Origin: Opitutaceae bacterium | GTDB taxonomy: Bacteria; Verrucomicrobiota; Verrucomicrobiia; Opitutales; Opitutaceae | Direction: 5' to 3' | Assembly: GCA_028284235.1 (NCBI GenBank) | Contig: JANQSC010000011.1 | Location: 1 to 64,000, forward strand | DNA length: 64,000 nucleotides | In this document: positions 8,383-17,328 of the stretch, piece after piece | How positions within the stretch are numbered: position 1 is the stretch's first letter | Layout of the letters: the number at the start of each line of letters is the position of its first letter | Program-made: the position numbers and the translations under genes | The notes under the pieces: generated by a model | Database searches by the model: none | Told to the model about the DNA's origin: nothing | Seen by the model: only the letters and a program-made list of their open reading frames with translations

Positions 8383-9732
8383 CTAGCGAGTCGATTGCTC
8401 CCGCTTCAACTTCCGCTGGGGATTGTCCGCCCAAAACGCCGCGCTCACCAATGTAACCGCTCCGATCAGCGTTCCCGCGAAGGCCATCCGATAGGAGCCC
8501 GTGTAGTCCCGTACCAAACTAAAAGCGAGCGGGCCAATGGCGCTAGCGACGATCATCGTCGACATGAAAACCCCGCTGATCGCCCCAATGTGTTTGACAC
8601 CGAAATAGCGCGCCGCAAAGGCTCCCGAAACGGGACCAAAACAACCGCTAGAAATGCTCAGCCCGGCGATCAGCAACGGAATGATCAGCACCCCCGGAAT
8701 CAACGTCAAAGACAGCGAAGACAAGCACACTCCGCTCGCCAGAAACGCAGCGAAATACTTGAGACGGAACCGGTCGCTCAGCCAGCCCACAAAAATGCTA
8801 ATCCCCCCGCCAATCACGGCGCTGGGAAAGAACAACTTCAGGACGGTCTCCGCCGGCAGGCTCACTTGCGACGCCAGGTCCAAAACGTGGAACACGTACG
8901 CGGTTATAAAAATCGCCTGCAAAGCGAAGATCGCGTTGAACACCCAAAACGAATAGGTCCGCAACGCCTCGCCACGCGTCAAGTCGCGCACTACCGAGAA
9001 CTCCGGGTCGTCCTTCTGTTTTTCTCCCGGGGCGAAACCCGCATCCGGAGTCAATCCGCATTCGTTTGGATTGTCGCGAAACACCAGCCAGCCGAACAAG
9101 GCGAATCCGAACATCGCGCAAAGCCCAAGGATCTGCCAAGCCGACCGCCAGTCCGTCGCTTGTATCAACGCGTAAAATACAACGGGCGCCAGCGAAAAGC
9201 ACACGCTCACGCCGATTCCACTAAACGGGAGCACCTTTCCTCGGTGATATCGCCACCACTTGGCCACCATATTCCGCGCCGCCATGGTGACGAACCCCTG
9301 CCCCGTAAATCGAATCGCGAAAAAGCCGAACGTCAAACTCCCAATAAGCATCCACCGCGACGGTTCTTCCCGCCCGAACAGTCCCGCTACCTCCTTGGGA
9401 AGCCAGTCCACAACGCTTAGATAAAAAAGCGACAAACCCAGACCCACACTCGCCGCTACCATCAATCGCCGGGCGCCGATGACATCGTAAATCCGCCCCG
9501 CCCAGAATATGAGAATCCCACTCGTGGCCGTTCCCAGAAAATAAGCCAGCGCCACCTGCGACCGAGTCAAACCGAGGGCCGCGATTAACTCGTCATTGAA
9601 GACATTTACCCCAGTCGTCTGCCCCGGAATACTGGATACCGTTCCAATCGCAGCCGCAACCGCGATCACCCACCCATAATGAAAAGGAAGCCTCGACGGG
9701 CGAAACGGAATATGCGGCGCGAATAGTTTCAT
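8383..9732 (-). CDS. Major facilitator superfamily transporter
   Basis: A 449-residue integral membrane protein with about 12 hydrophobic segments and a longer polar loop in the middle (about residues 225-245). The first transmembrane region (HYGWVIAVAAAIG) and the loop motif GRIYDVIGARR between helices 2 and 3 are MFS signatures; the second half has the matching GWLSDRFRLKYFA. The start resembles the oxalate/formate antiporter group (OFA) of MFS proteins, so an organic-anion substrate is plausible but not shown. It is transcribed from the minus strand, 36 bases upstream of nothing but the DUF1080 gene, and could share its transcript. Confidence 0.85.
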   Translation of the reverse strand: MKLFAPHIPFRPSRLPFHYGWVIAVAAAIGTVSSIPGQTTGVNVFNDELIAALGLTRSQVALAYFLGTATSGILIFWAGRIYDVIGARRLMVAASVGLGLSLFYLSVVDWLPKEVAGLFGREEPSRWMLIGSLTFGFFAIRFTGQGFVTMAARNMVAKWWRYHRGKVLPFSGIGVSVCFSLAPVVFYALIQATDWRSAWQILGLCAMFGFALFGWLVFRDNPNECGLTPDAGFAPGEKQKDDPEFSVVRDLTRGEALRTYSFWVFNAIFALQAIFITAYVFHVLDLASQVSLPAETVLKLFFPSAVIGGGISIFVGWLSDRFRLKYFAAFLASGVCLSSLSLTLIPGVLIIPLLIAGLSISSGCFGPVSGAFAARYFGVKHIGAISGVFMSTMIVASAIGPLAFSLVRDYTGSYRMAFAGTLIGAVTLVSAAFWADNPQRKLKREQSTR

Positions 9733-9768
9733 TCTTGATCGCGCCCAGATCGCGACGCGATTACAGCC

Positions 9769-10386
9769 CTACAGCGTCTCTACCTCTATTTTGCGAAACT
9801 CCAACAAACCGTGCTCCGCCTGAATCCCAATGTGCCCGTCCAAGTTCTTGATGCTCGAGCACGTCGTAATGAGCGACCCATTGAGCCGAATTTCCATCTC
9901 CTCGCCCTGGCAGGTAATTTCGTAGACGTGCCACTCGCCCGCCGGTTTGTAGGCTTTTTTCAGAGCTTCCAAATTCGTCTCGTGCTCGAACGGCGGCGCC
10001 CCGTAGGGGATCATCGCCGCCAAAGGATAATCGCCTTCCAGTGTATCCAGACATTGCACCTGGTAGCCGTTGTCCGGCCAACCATTCTCGTCGTCGTTGC
10101 TTGTCGGACCGGTTCGGACGAAGATCCCGCTGTTCGCGCCCTCCTCGAGAAAACGAAACTCCATCGTGAGCGTGAAATCCGCGAACGTATCCACAGACCG
10201 GAGCCAGCCCGTTCCTTGGTCGATGTGAATAACGCCGTCCACTACCGAGAACTTCCCCCCGTTTTGGATCTCCCAACCGTCCAGCGACTCTCCGTCGAAC
10301 AAGGAAACGACCTTGCCCGCGTCCGAGCAGCCTCCCAAAAATAAAGCGATTGCGATTGCGGCGACGGTGAAGTTTCGGTTTTTCAT
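9769..10386 (-). CDS. DUF1080 (3-keto-disaccharide hydrolase-like) lipoprotein
   Basis: A 205-residue protein with signal peptide and lipobox (FLGGC, lipidated Cys at about 20). The opening LFDGESLDGWEIQNGGKF is the hallmark of DUF1080, a concanavalin-like fold; some members hydrolyse 3-keto-disaccharides. Family-like segments GWLRS, NSGIFVRTG and GYQVQCLD follow. The open frame extends upstream to 10686, but ATG 10386 begins the signal peptide and is the sensible start. It probably acts on surface glycans, consistent with the sulfatases and the MFS transporter next to it. It is divergent from the membrane protein gene at 10478. Confidence 0.88.
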   Translation of the reverse strand: MKNRNFTVAAIAIALFLGGCSDAGKVVSLFDGESLDGWEIQNGGKFSVVDGVIHIDQGTGWLRSVDTFADFTLTMEFRFLEEGANSGIFVRTGPTSNDDENGWPDNGYQVQCLDTLEGDYPLAAMIPYGAPPFEHETNLEALKKAYKPAGEWHVYEITCQGEEMEIRLNGSLITTCSSIKNLDGHIGIQAEHGLLEFRKIEVETL

Positions 10387-10477
10387 ATGGGGTATCCTTT
10401 TGATTGCGCCTTCATAGTCTCCCTTCCCCAATGCTTCAAGCGAAACGTTTGTTGAATACAAAACGGCGCGCTCGACA

Positions 10478-11665
10478 ATGAACCTAGACTCCCTCCAACG
10501 GCTCCGAATTCTCGCCGGCCTCATCAGCCTCGGGCTCGCGTCCGCCATCCTCATCTCCTGGAGTTTGTGGACCGGCAATCGCGAGTTTCCGCTCTTCCCG
10601 CTCGGAGGAGTCATTCCGCCGTTTCCCGACTTTCTCGGAACCGCGGTTGCCGTTCTTCTCCTAGCCACCATCGTCTGGAACGGCATTCACCCGTCTCGAC
10701 TAGCGACACGGGCCATCCTCGCGTCCCTCTTCTTCCTCGCCCTCCAGGATCAGATGCGTTGGCAACCTTGGGTCTACCAATACGGCCTCATGCTCGTCCC
10801 TTTGGCCTTCGTGTCGATACGATCCTCTCCCGAAACACGCCAGTCGATTCTCGGCATCCACCAACTCGTACTTGTCGCTGTCTACTTTTGGGGAGGCGTC
10901 CACAAGTGCCACGCCGGCTTCATTAGTGTCTACGAAAACAGCCTCGTGGCCCCCATCGTCGATCAACTCGATTCGGAATTCGCCGTCAACCTACTCACCG
11001 CGTTCGGCTACGCCATTCCGCCTATCGAGATTCTCATCGGTGTCGGCTTGCTTTTCAAACGAACCCGCAGGGCCGCTCTGCTCGGAGCCATCGCCACCCA
11101 CGTTGTCATTCTGTTTCTACTTGGCCCCGCCAAAGGGCACGTATCCAATATTGTAGTATGGCCATGGAATCTGGCGATGAGCGGCATGGCGATCATCCTA
11201 TTTCACAAAGCCGACTCGACCGCCCCGCTGGCCTTTCTGAAATCGCGACGCCTCAAACGCGTTGGATACGGACTGTGCATCCTCCTTTTTCTCTGCCCGC
11301 CGCTCTTTTACGCCAATCTCTGGGATCGCTACCTGTCGTTCAACCTGTATTCCGGGCGACAAAAACAAATGCTCGTGAAAGTCCCCGCCGACTCCCTCGA
11401 ACGCGTCCCCAAATCATGGAGACCGTTCCTTCTCGACCCCAACGCTCCCGACGGGCACCGCATCCTCTCCCCTTCGAACTGGACGCTAGAGGAAATGAAC
11501 GTGCCGCTCATATCCGAATGGCGTATCCTGCGCGGCTTCGCCCGTCGCGTTCACGGCACCTTTCCCGAAACAGACGATCTTCTTTTCTACGTCGACTACC
11601 GTCATCTTCCCGACAAACCCAAACGCTTCTACACGCCCGAGCAAATCGACGAGATGAGGTGGTAG
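10478..11665 (+). CDS. Polytopic membrane protein, HTTM/DoxX-like
   Basis: 395 residues with roughly 8-9 hydrophobic helices over residues 10-285, then a soluble tail of about 110 residues. Between helices it has DQMRWQPWVYQYG and YFWGGVHKCHAGF; the latter resembles the Y-F-W-x-G-x-x-K pattern of HTTM (vitamin-K-dependent carboxylase-like) and related DoxX-type proteins. I cannot assign a reaction. It is divergent from the DUF1080 gene with a 91-base space likely to hold both promoters, and is followed by a family A repeat, suggesting a single-gene transcript. Confidence 0.65.
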   Translation: MNLDSLQRLRILAGLISLGLASAILISWSLWTGNREFPLFPLGGVIPPFPDFLGTAVAVLLLATIVWNGIHPSRLATRAILASLFFLALQDQMRWQPWVYQYGLMLVPLAFVSIRSSPETRQSILGIHQLVLVAVYFWGGVHKCHAGFISVYENSLVAPIVDQLDSEFAVNLLTAFGYAIPPIEILIGVGLLFKRTRRAALLGAIATHVVILFLLGPAKGHVSNIVVWPWNLAMSGMAIILFHKADSTAPLAFLKSRRLKRVGYGLCILLFLCPPLFYANLWDRYLSFNLYSGRQKQMLVKVPADSLERVPKSWRPFLLDPNAPDGHRILSPSNWTLEEMNVPLISEWRILRGFARRVHGTFPETDDLLFYVDYRHLPDKPKRFYTPEQIDEMRW

Positions 11666-11685
11666 ACAAAATGCAACTTAGTACG

Positions 11686-11766
11686 CGTAGGGCCAGCGCT
11701 TGCGCTGTGCCGCGTAATTAGAACGCTTTATCTTCATTCGCGGCGCAGCGCAAGCGCTGGCCCTAC
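11686..11766. repeat. Palindromic repeat family A
   Basis: Left arm GTAGGGCCAGCGCTTGCG and right arm CGCAAGCGCTGGCCCTAC are perfect inverted copies around a short A/T-rich centre (about 11715-11738). It lies between two convergent genes (membrane protein and sulfatase) and could fold as a strong hairpin in either transcript. Confidence 0.8.
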
Positions 11767-11778
11767 CTGATTCTGCCG

Positions 11779-13257
11779 CTACTTCCCGTCGGCGGCCCAT
11801 TGCTTCATCAGCGCAATATTTCGCTTCAATATCGCCACTTGTTCCGGATCTTTCGACCGGGCGTACTCCGCCATGTCGCTGTCGTACTGCGCCTCGGATT
11901 CAAATCCTTGGTCTCCGGTGCGGACAATCCAAGTGTCGAGATGCTTCCGCATCATCGCCAGCTCAGACTTGAATTTCGGGTCGTCCGCCAGGTTGTTGAT
12001 TTCGAACGGATCGTTCCGGAGATCGTACAATTCCTCTTCAGGGCGCGTCGGGGCGAAAATCCGATCCTGGACCGCATTCAGCGTTCCCGCCGCGTGGGCC
12101 TCGCGCAGAGCGATGACGATGCTCTTGGCGTCCTTGTAGCGATTCGGCTGCATGTGAGGGCGGTTGGGAAAGTAGTTGCGAATGTATTTGTAGCGATCGG
12201 TCCGGGCAGCCCGCATGCGTTCAACCGTTTCATCGCAACGATCGCGAGCGGAGAAGATCACCGAACGCGGCCGATAGTCGGGGCTCAGAATATCCTGAGC
12301 CTGCATTGTATTCGGAACCTCGATACCCGCGAGTCCCAAGGACAGCGCGGCAATGTCGATGTGTTCGACCAAATCGGTCCGCGTCTCGCCCTGCACAATT
12401 CCCGGCCCGGCGAGAATCAAGGGAACGTGGATACCCTCCTCGTAGAGAAATTGCTTCCCGCGAGCGTGACTGATCCCGTGATCAGTCATGAATAGCACCA
12501 CCGTATTCTCGAGATCGCCTTCCTTCTCGAGACGGTCGATTACCTGCCCCACCAAATGGTCCGTCAAGCGCACGGAGTCCAAGTACGCCGCCCAGTCTTC
12601 CAGCAGCACCGGATCGTTGGGATAGTATGGCGGCAATTTCACCGCGCTTGTTGCAGTCGCCGAACCGAAGTCGCGCCGCATCTGCTTGACAAACTTTCGC
12701 GTCGTTTCCAAATCGCCCCCGCGATGCTTCCCGCCGCGCAATTGAATCTGAGCAAAGAAAGGCTGCCCCTCCGCCCGCTTGCTCCAGTCCGGCCCGTCGT
12801 ACATGGAGCGGTTCCATTCGAAATTGTAGTCCGTTTTGCCGGAGTTGTCGCGATCCCTAAACGGCCAGCCAGTGACTGAGGTGTAGTAGCCAGCTTCCTG
12901 AAAATACTCTGGCACCGGCCGCACGCCGTCCGGCAAGTGAATCTTCTTTTCGCCGCGCCCGCTGCGATGATGATGCGAGCCAATCGTCGTCTGGTACATT
13001 CCGGTTATAAACGACGAACGGTTCGTCGAGCAAACCGGCGCCGTCACAAAAGCGTTGCGAAACAGGGTTCCCCGCGTCGCCAACGCGTCGAGATGCGGCG
13101 TTTCGATCGCCGTCTCGCCGTAACAAGAGAGATTGGCCGACATGTCGTCGACTATGATCCAGAGAATGTTCGGACGGTCGTCGCTAAACGCGAGCGGCAA
13201 GACGAACAGCCCGCAAACGACTGCGAGAACGAAACGAGGCGGTGTAAGGTATTTCAT
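11779..13257 (-). CDS. Secreted sulfatase with variant active-site motif
   Basis: A 492-residue type I sulfatase. Signal peptide about 1-25, metal-binding WIIVDDMSAN, then the modification motif CSTNR at Cys76. The third position is threonine rather than the normal proline or alanine. It is followed by SSFITGMYQTTIGSHHHRS, a histidine-rich stretch typical of this sulfatase subgroup, and the C-terminal metal site FMTDHGISHARGKQ. ATG 13257 was chosen over the upstream TTG/ATG at 13281 because it starts the signal peptide. It stands alone on the minus strand beside the DUF748 gene, which is transcribed from further right. Confidence 0.87.
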   Translation of the reverse strand: MKYLTPPRFVLAVVCGLFVLPLAFSDDRPNILWIIVDDMSANLSCYGETAIETPHLDALATRGTLFRNAFVTAPVCSTNRSSFITGMYQTTIGSHHHRSGRGEKKIHLPDGVRPVPEYFQEAGYYTSVTGWPFRDRDNSGKTDYNFEWNRSMYDGPDWSKRAEGQPFFAQIQLRGGKHRGGDLETTRKFVKQMRRDFGSATATSAVKLPPYYPNDPVLLEDWAAYLDSVRLTDHLVGQVIDRLEKEGDLENTVVLFMTDHGISHARGKQFLYEEGIHVPLILAGPGIVQGETRTDLVEHIDIAALSLGLAGIEVPNTMQAQDILSPDYRPRSVIFSARDRCDETVERMRAARTDRYKYIRNYFPNRPHMQPNRYKDAKSIVIALREAHAAGTLNAVQDRIFAPTRPEEELYDLRNDPFEINNLADDPKFKSELAMMRKHLDTWIVRTGDQGFESEAQYDSDMAEYARSKDPEQVAILKRNIALMKQWAADGK

Positions 13258-13322
13258 AGCAAAACAAGATGTAGTTTCCAAAAGTCAAACGCGACTCCAG
13301 TAGAAAAGACGCCGATTCAAAG

Positions 13323-16300
13323 CTAATCGGTCAATTCGAAAGTGACAGCGCTCTTCGATCCCGCGTTCTCGCTATCGCTCGCTCCGGAAATAAAAACCCG
13401 ACTCGCGTCGATCCCTTTGGTGGTCACCAAGTAGTCCTTTACCAATGACGCTCGAGCCTGAGCCAGTCGATCCAGCCAAGACGGATCCGGTTGAAAACGC
13501 GGCAGCTCGAGCAGTTCTTTCTCAATCTGTTCAAACGCAGGCAAGACAACCGATACAGCCACTCCCCCCACATCGGCAGACTCCGTCGCGCCCTCAATCT
13601 CCGCTTCGGGCAGCGGCTCGTTCGCTTCCTTGTTTTGGCCCGTCACGTTTTTAAAGAACTGGGCGACATTCCCCAACAATCCACGCTTCTCCGGCTCTGG
13701 CCCGCTCTCCTCCGCCATCGGTTCGACCGCTTCGTTTTCAGCCACCGTTCCATCAGCTACCGCGTTCTCCGCGACCAGCGGAATTCCCTTCAACTCGCGG
13801 TAAACGCTCTCCGCCTGCTCGCGAAAGCGAGCCAAGCTGTAGCCTTGCAACACGGCCACAGGACCGCTCGCGGTCACCGCTCCATCCGCGTTGGCAATCA
13901 GAGCTCGCCTCAATTGCAGGGTCTCCGCCGCGTCGTCCAAGGAAGTGGCTAGCTGCACCTTCAGCCCCGGGCGTTCGTCTAAAATCTTGGCCATCTTGTC
14001 CAGCTGCGACAAGGCGCTCGGCTCGAGCTGGAACGCCCCAGCGGAAAACGGCGTCACCGACAAGTCCTCTTTTCCACCTCCACCCGCTAAGCCACCCAGA
14101 GCCGCGAAAGGCGAAGTTGCGATTTTGACGATGATGTTGCCCAAGGCCTTCATGACGATCCCGCTGATGCTCACGCTCGGATCGTCGAGATCGCCGCTCA
14201 GTTTCAACGGCGGCAAGTCCATCTTCCCTTGGCGATCCTTCATGATCGCCACCGCCAAGCCGATAGGCAGCCCAAGCGAGTCCTCGCTTTCCACCTTTTC
14301 GCCAAGCGTAAGTTGGTCGATCAAAATCCCGTTGGTTCCTTCTAGAATGTTTGAATCGATGGCGATACTCGCGTCCACATTGAGCATCCCTTTATCCAAG
14401 TCGCGCCCCAGGTACTTTCGCCAATACGGAGCCGTGGACGACAAATCGAAACTGCTCAAATCCAGCCGTAGGTCCGAATACGACTTGAAGTCTAGAGGTT
14501 CCAAATTCCCCGAAAACTCAAACGAGCCCCCGCGATCAAACCCGCCCGAAAGCGCAACGGTCGCCTGCTTGCCCGGCGCGCTCGACACATTGCTGGCCCT
14601 CAACTCCAGATCGGTAACGCCCAGTGCGTGCGATGTATCCAGAGTTTTATCAACAACGCTGATTTGCCCTCCCGACATCTCAAACTCGCCCAGCTCGATC
14701 GCGAACGCGCCTTCCGAGTCCGACTCGACTTTGGCTGTCTCAACGTCCGACCCCGACTCGCCATCCGACTTCGTCAATCGACTGAGACTGACGCCCTCTT
14801 CTTCAAGCACGATCGACAGTTCGGGCGACCCCACGCGAACGCCAGCGATTTTCAGGGCCTCTCCATCGAATTTCAAATCTTCGACCGCAACCGATTCCAA
14901 GGACACCACCGGATCGCCGCTCTCCAATTCCCCTACCCCAACCGACTGCACTGTTAAATTCACGCCCACGTCAATCGACTCCTCCTGCATCGCCACCTGG
15001 TATCGAGAATCCAACGCCAAGGATCCGCTCTCGATACGGGCATTTGAGTAGAGGGCGACGTGCCCCTGAAACGTCGCCAATTCGAGTCCGTCCAAGGTGA
15101 ATTCCCCCGTCGCCGACTGATTCGGAAGATTCGTCTCCGCGGTCAATTGCCCTTGTCCCGAGTCATTGAGCAGGAACCCCAACTCCAATTGAGCTGTCAC
15201 AGATTCGTCGAAAGGAGCGATATTCGTTGCTTGTAAGGAAATGTTTGCTACACTCAAAACCACATCATTTGACACGGCCCGGTCCACGATTCCTACCGAT
15301 CCAGATTCCAGTTGAAACGATTTAACCAGTACATCAACTTCCAGCGTCTCCGCATCTTCCGCCTCCGCCACCTTCGTCGGGGACACCGCTACATTCGCCG
15401 GGCGAATCGGAGTCGATACCTCGCCCGCTTCATCCCTCACCACCAGCGCGGTCGGTTCGCTCAAGGTTACCGATTCCACCACTAGTCGGTTTTCCGGCCA
15501 GCGCGCGTCCATCCCGTTCATCGCGAAGGCCGAGAACGCGACGCGCGTATCCTCTTCCGGATCGTCAAACAGAAAACCCTCCAGCGTCATCGAGCCCGAT
15601 TCCAGATAAGCCGTTTCCTTTTCGGCGGTTAATTCGACGCCGTAACTTCCCGCCATTGAAAACGCGCCCGCGATCTCCGCCCGGAGACTGTCATGCCAAA
15701 GGGGTTTCGCTTTGGATATATCCAGATTCTCTATACGGAACGATCCGCTCGAAGCGACTGGGTTCACCGACACATCACCGCTCCATTCGATCTCCGTCTG
15801 GTCCCCGATCTTCGCGTTGAAACTGTAGGGGCTGTCGCTGTCGATATCCGACTTCAGGTTCTCCGCCACAAAAGTCAGCGGGCCGATCGTCTCCTCCAGC
15901 GGCAAGGTCCGCGTGTAGTCGGCGACTTCGATGCGGACATTGTCCACATCGATCAGCCCGACCGTGAAGTGAAACGGTTCCGACTCCTCCTCGACCGACT
16001 CCGGCTCCGACGATTGCAGCAGTCGGTCGATATTCAAGACACCGTCCTCGTCTAGGGCGACGCTCACGGTCGTGTCCGAAAGCGAAAACTCCTTCACGGA
16101 AACACGGCGCGTTATGAGCGGGAACAGTTGGGCATTGACGAAGACCCGGCCGACATCGACAAACGACTCGCCTTGATCGTCTTCCACATTCAGCCCGATC
16201 ATCTCAACCGACAAGGTGAAGGGATTGAACGACGCCTTTTCCAACGCGATCTCCCGATCCAGCGTCTCCGCCACGCGACCCTCCAAAACGCTCTTCACGA

Positions 16301-16409
16301 TTCGCGGCACCCCGAAGAAGCCGAACAAAATGTAGAGAACGTAAAGCCCGCCAGCGACGATCGCTAAGCGGACCCACAAAGGGCGTTTTGAGGCATTCGA
16401 AGATTTCAT
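13323..16409 (-). CDS. DUF748 (AsmA-like) envelope protein
   Basis: 1028 residues with one N-terminal membrane anchor (about residues 12-32) and a long periplasmic region of repeating beta-rich blocks. The AsmA/DUF748 signature is the start FNPFTLSVEMIGLNVED near residues 57-75, and similar strand-turn blocks recur. A Gly/Ala-rich segment lies near 760-780, an acidic variable linker around 895-945, and the C-terminus has an OmpA-like ending (DYLVTTKGIDASRVFISGAS). Proteins of this type bridge the inner and outer membranes and are linked to lipid transport or outer-membrane integrity. Length fits the family. It follows the sulfatase gene at a distance of 65 bases. Confidence 0.85.
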   Translation of the reverse strand: MKSSNASKRPLWVRLAIVAGGLYVLYILFGFFGVPRIVKSVLEGRVAETLDREIALEKASFNPFTLSVEMIGLNVEDDQGESFVDVGRVFVNAQLFPLITRRVSVKEFSLSDTTVSVALDEDGVLNIDRLLQSSEPESVEEESEPFHFTVGLIDVDNVRIEVADYTRTLPLEETIGPLTFVAENLKSDIDSDSPYSFNAKIGDQTEIEWSGDVSVNPVASSGSFRIENLDISKAKPLWHDSLRAEIAGAFSMAGSYGVELTAEKETAYLESGSMTLEGFLFDDPEEDTRVAFSAFAMNGMDARWPENRLVVESVTLSEPTALVVRDEAGEVSTPIRPANVAVSPTKVAEAEDAETLEVDVLVKSFQLESGSVGIVDRAVSNDVVLSVANISLQATNIAPFDESVTAQLELGFLLNDSGQGQLTAETNLPNQSATGEFTLDGLELATFQGHVALYSNARIESGSLALDSRYQVAMQEESIDVGVNLTVQSVGVGELESGDPVVSLESVAVEDLKFDGEALKIAGVRVGSPELSIVLEEEGVSLSRLTKSDGESGSDVETAKVESDSEGAFAIELGEFEMSGGQISVVDKTLDTSHALGVTDLELRASNVSSAPGKQATVALSGGFDRGGSFEFSGNLEPLDFKSYSDLRLDLSSFDLSSTAPYWRKYLGRDLDKGMLNVDASIAIDSNILEGTNGILIDQLTLGEKVESEDSLGLPIGLAVAIMKDRQGKMDLPPLKLSGDLDDPSVSISGIVMKALGNIIVKIATSPFAALGGLAGGGGKEDLSVTPFSAGAFQLEPSALSQLDKMAKILDERPGLKVQLATSLDDAAETLQLRRALIANADGAVTASGPVAVLQGYSLARFREQAESVYRELKGIPLVAENAVADGTVAENEAVEPMAEESGPEPEKRGLLGNVAQFFKNVTGQNKEANEPLPEAEIEGATESADVGGVAVSVVLPAFEQIEKELLELPRFQPDPSWLDRLAQARASLVKDYLVTTKGIDASRVFISGASDSENAGSKSAVTFELTD

Positions 16410-16439
16410 AGATTGAGGGGGTGTCTAATAAATCGAAAA

Positions 16440-16519
16440 CGTAGGGCTGGCGCTTGCGCCATGCCGAGATTGGAAAATGCAAATCAGCATACGCGGCACT
16501 TCGCAAGCGAAGGCCCTAC
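16440..16519. repeat. Palindromic repeat family A
   Basis: Arms GTAGGGCTGGCGCTTGCGC and the imperfect partner CTTCGCAAGCGAAGGCCCTAC. The right arm differs in the GCGAAGG part, making this a diverged subtype shared with the copy at 30644. It lies in the promoter-side space between the divergent DUF748 and HAD genes. Confidence 0.7.
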
Positions 16520-16654
16520 ATAAGATTTGATGCAGTACTTTCGACCGATTGAACACTCTCTAATGCTTGGACAGTCTCCAAAAAAACAGGAAATGCGCCC
16601 GCAAGTCACGTTATCTGTTGCAAGTTCACCCGTTTTTTTCGACCAAGTGGACCC

Positions 16655-17314
16655 GTGAGTTTCAACGCCGTAATTTGGGATATGGACGGACTCCTCCTCG
16701 ACACGGAGCGAATCTCCCACGAGTCTTGGATCCAAGCCACCGAAGACCTGAAGGCGCCCATCGACGAATCGGTCTTTCTCAAGATCATCGGCATGAACAC
16801 ACCCACCTACCGCGCAACCCTTTACGAGCTCATAGGGGACCAAATCGACGTCGACCAGCTCATCGCCGTCGCCAGCGAAGTCTACTACGAGAAAGTCGAT
16901 GCCGGCGTCCCGCTAAAACCCGGAGCTCTCGCCTGTATCGAGTGGCTGAACGCCGCCGGTATTCCCCAATCTGTCGCCACGTCGTCCGATCAATCCCTCG
17001 CCTGCAACAAGCTCGCCCAGCATGACCTCGTCGAACACTTCCACTCAATCGCCAGCGGCGACCAAGTTTCGCAAGGGAAACCGCATCCGGAGATATTCCA
17101 AACCGCGGCTAATCGCATGGAAGTGCCCGCGGAGGAGTGCCTTGTATTCGAAGATTCCCGACACGGCGTGATTGGCGCCCACGCCGCCGGCGCCCGCGTC
17201 ATTCTCGTACCCGACCTCGCCGAGCACGGCCCGGACACCGAATCGCTCGCCTACGAAATCTGGGACTCCCTGGAACAAGGCCCCCAACGCTTCGCGACCT
17301 GGCGCTCAGCGTAA
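16655..17314 (+). CDS. HAD-superfamily phosphatase/phosphomutase-like
   Basis: 219 residues. The nucleophile motif is WDMDGLLLDTE with Asp9 and Asp11; the second motif TSS is near residue 110 (VATSSDQSL), a lysine follows in QGKPHPEIF, and the acidic motif is FEDSRHGVIGAH near 170. This arrangement matches beta-phosphoglucomutase/phosphoglycolate-phosphatase-like HAD enzymes acting on sugar phosphates. The helical cap domain sits after motif I. Translation starts at a GTG (16655). The next gene, an iron-type alcohol dehydrogenase, begins 15 bases after the stop, so the two probably form an operon; a joint role in sugar-phosphate or alcohol metabolism is inferred. Confidence 0.87.
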   Translation: MSFNAVIWDMDGLLLDTERISHESWIQATEDLKAPIDESVFLKIIGMNTPTYRATLYELIGDQIDVDQLIAVASEVYYEKVDAGVPLKPGALACIEWLNAAGIPQSVATSSDQSLACNKLAQHDLVEHFHSIASGDQVSQGKPHPEIFQTAANRMEVPAEECLVFEDSRHGVIGAHAAGARVILVPDLAEHGPDTESLAYEIWDSLEQGPQRFATWRSA

Positions 17315-17328
17315 ACGAATCGCGCCCC

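Noticed and set aside
13891..15051. Plus-strand open frame of 386 codons inside the DUF748 gene
   Set aside because: Ser/Thr/Pro-rich translation without motifs, entirely antisense to a well-supported gene.
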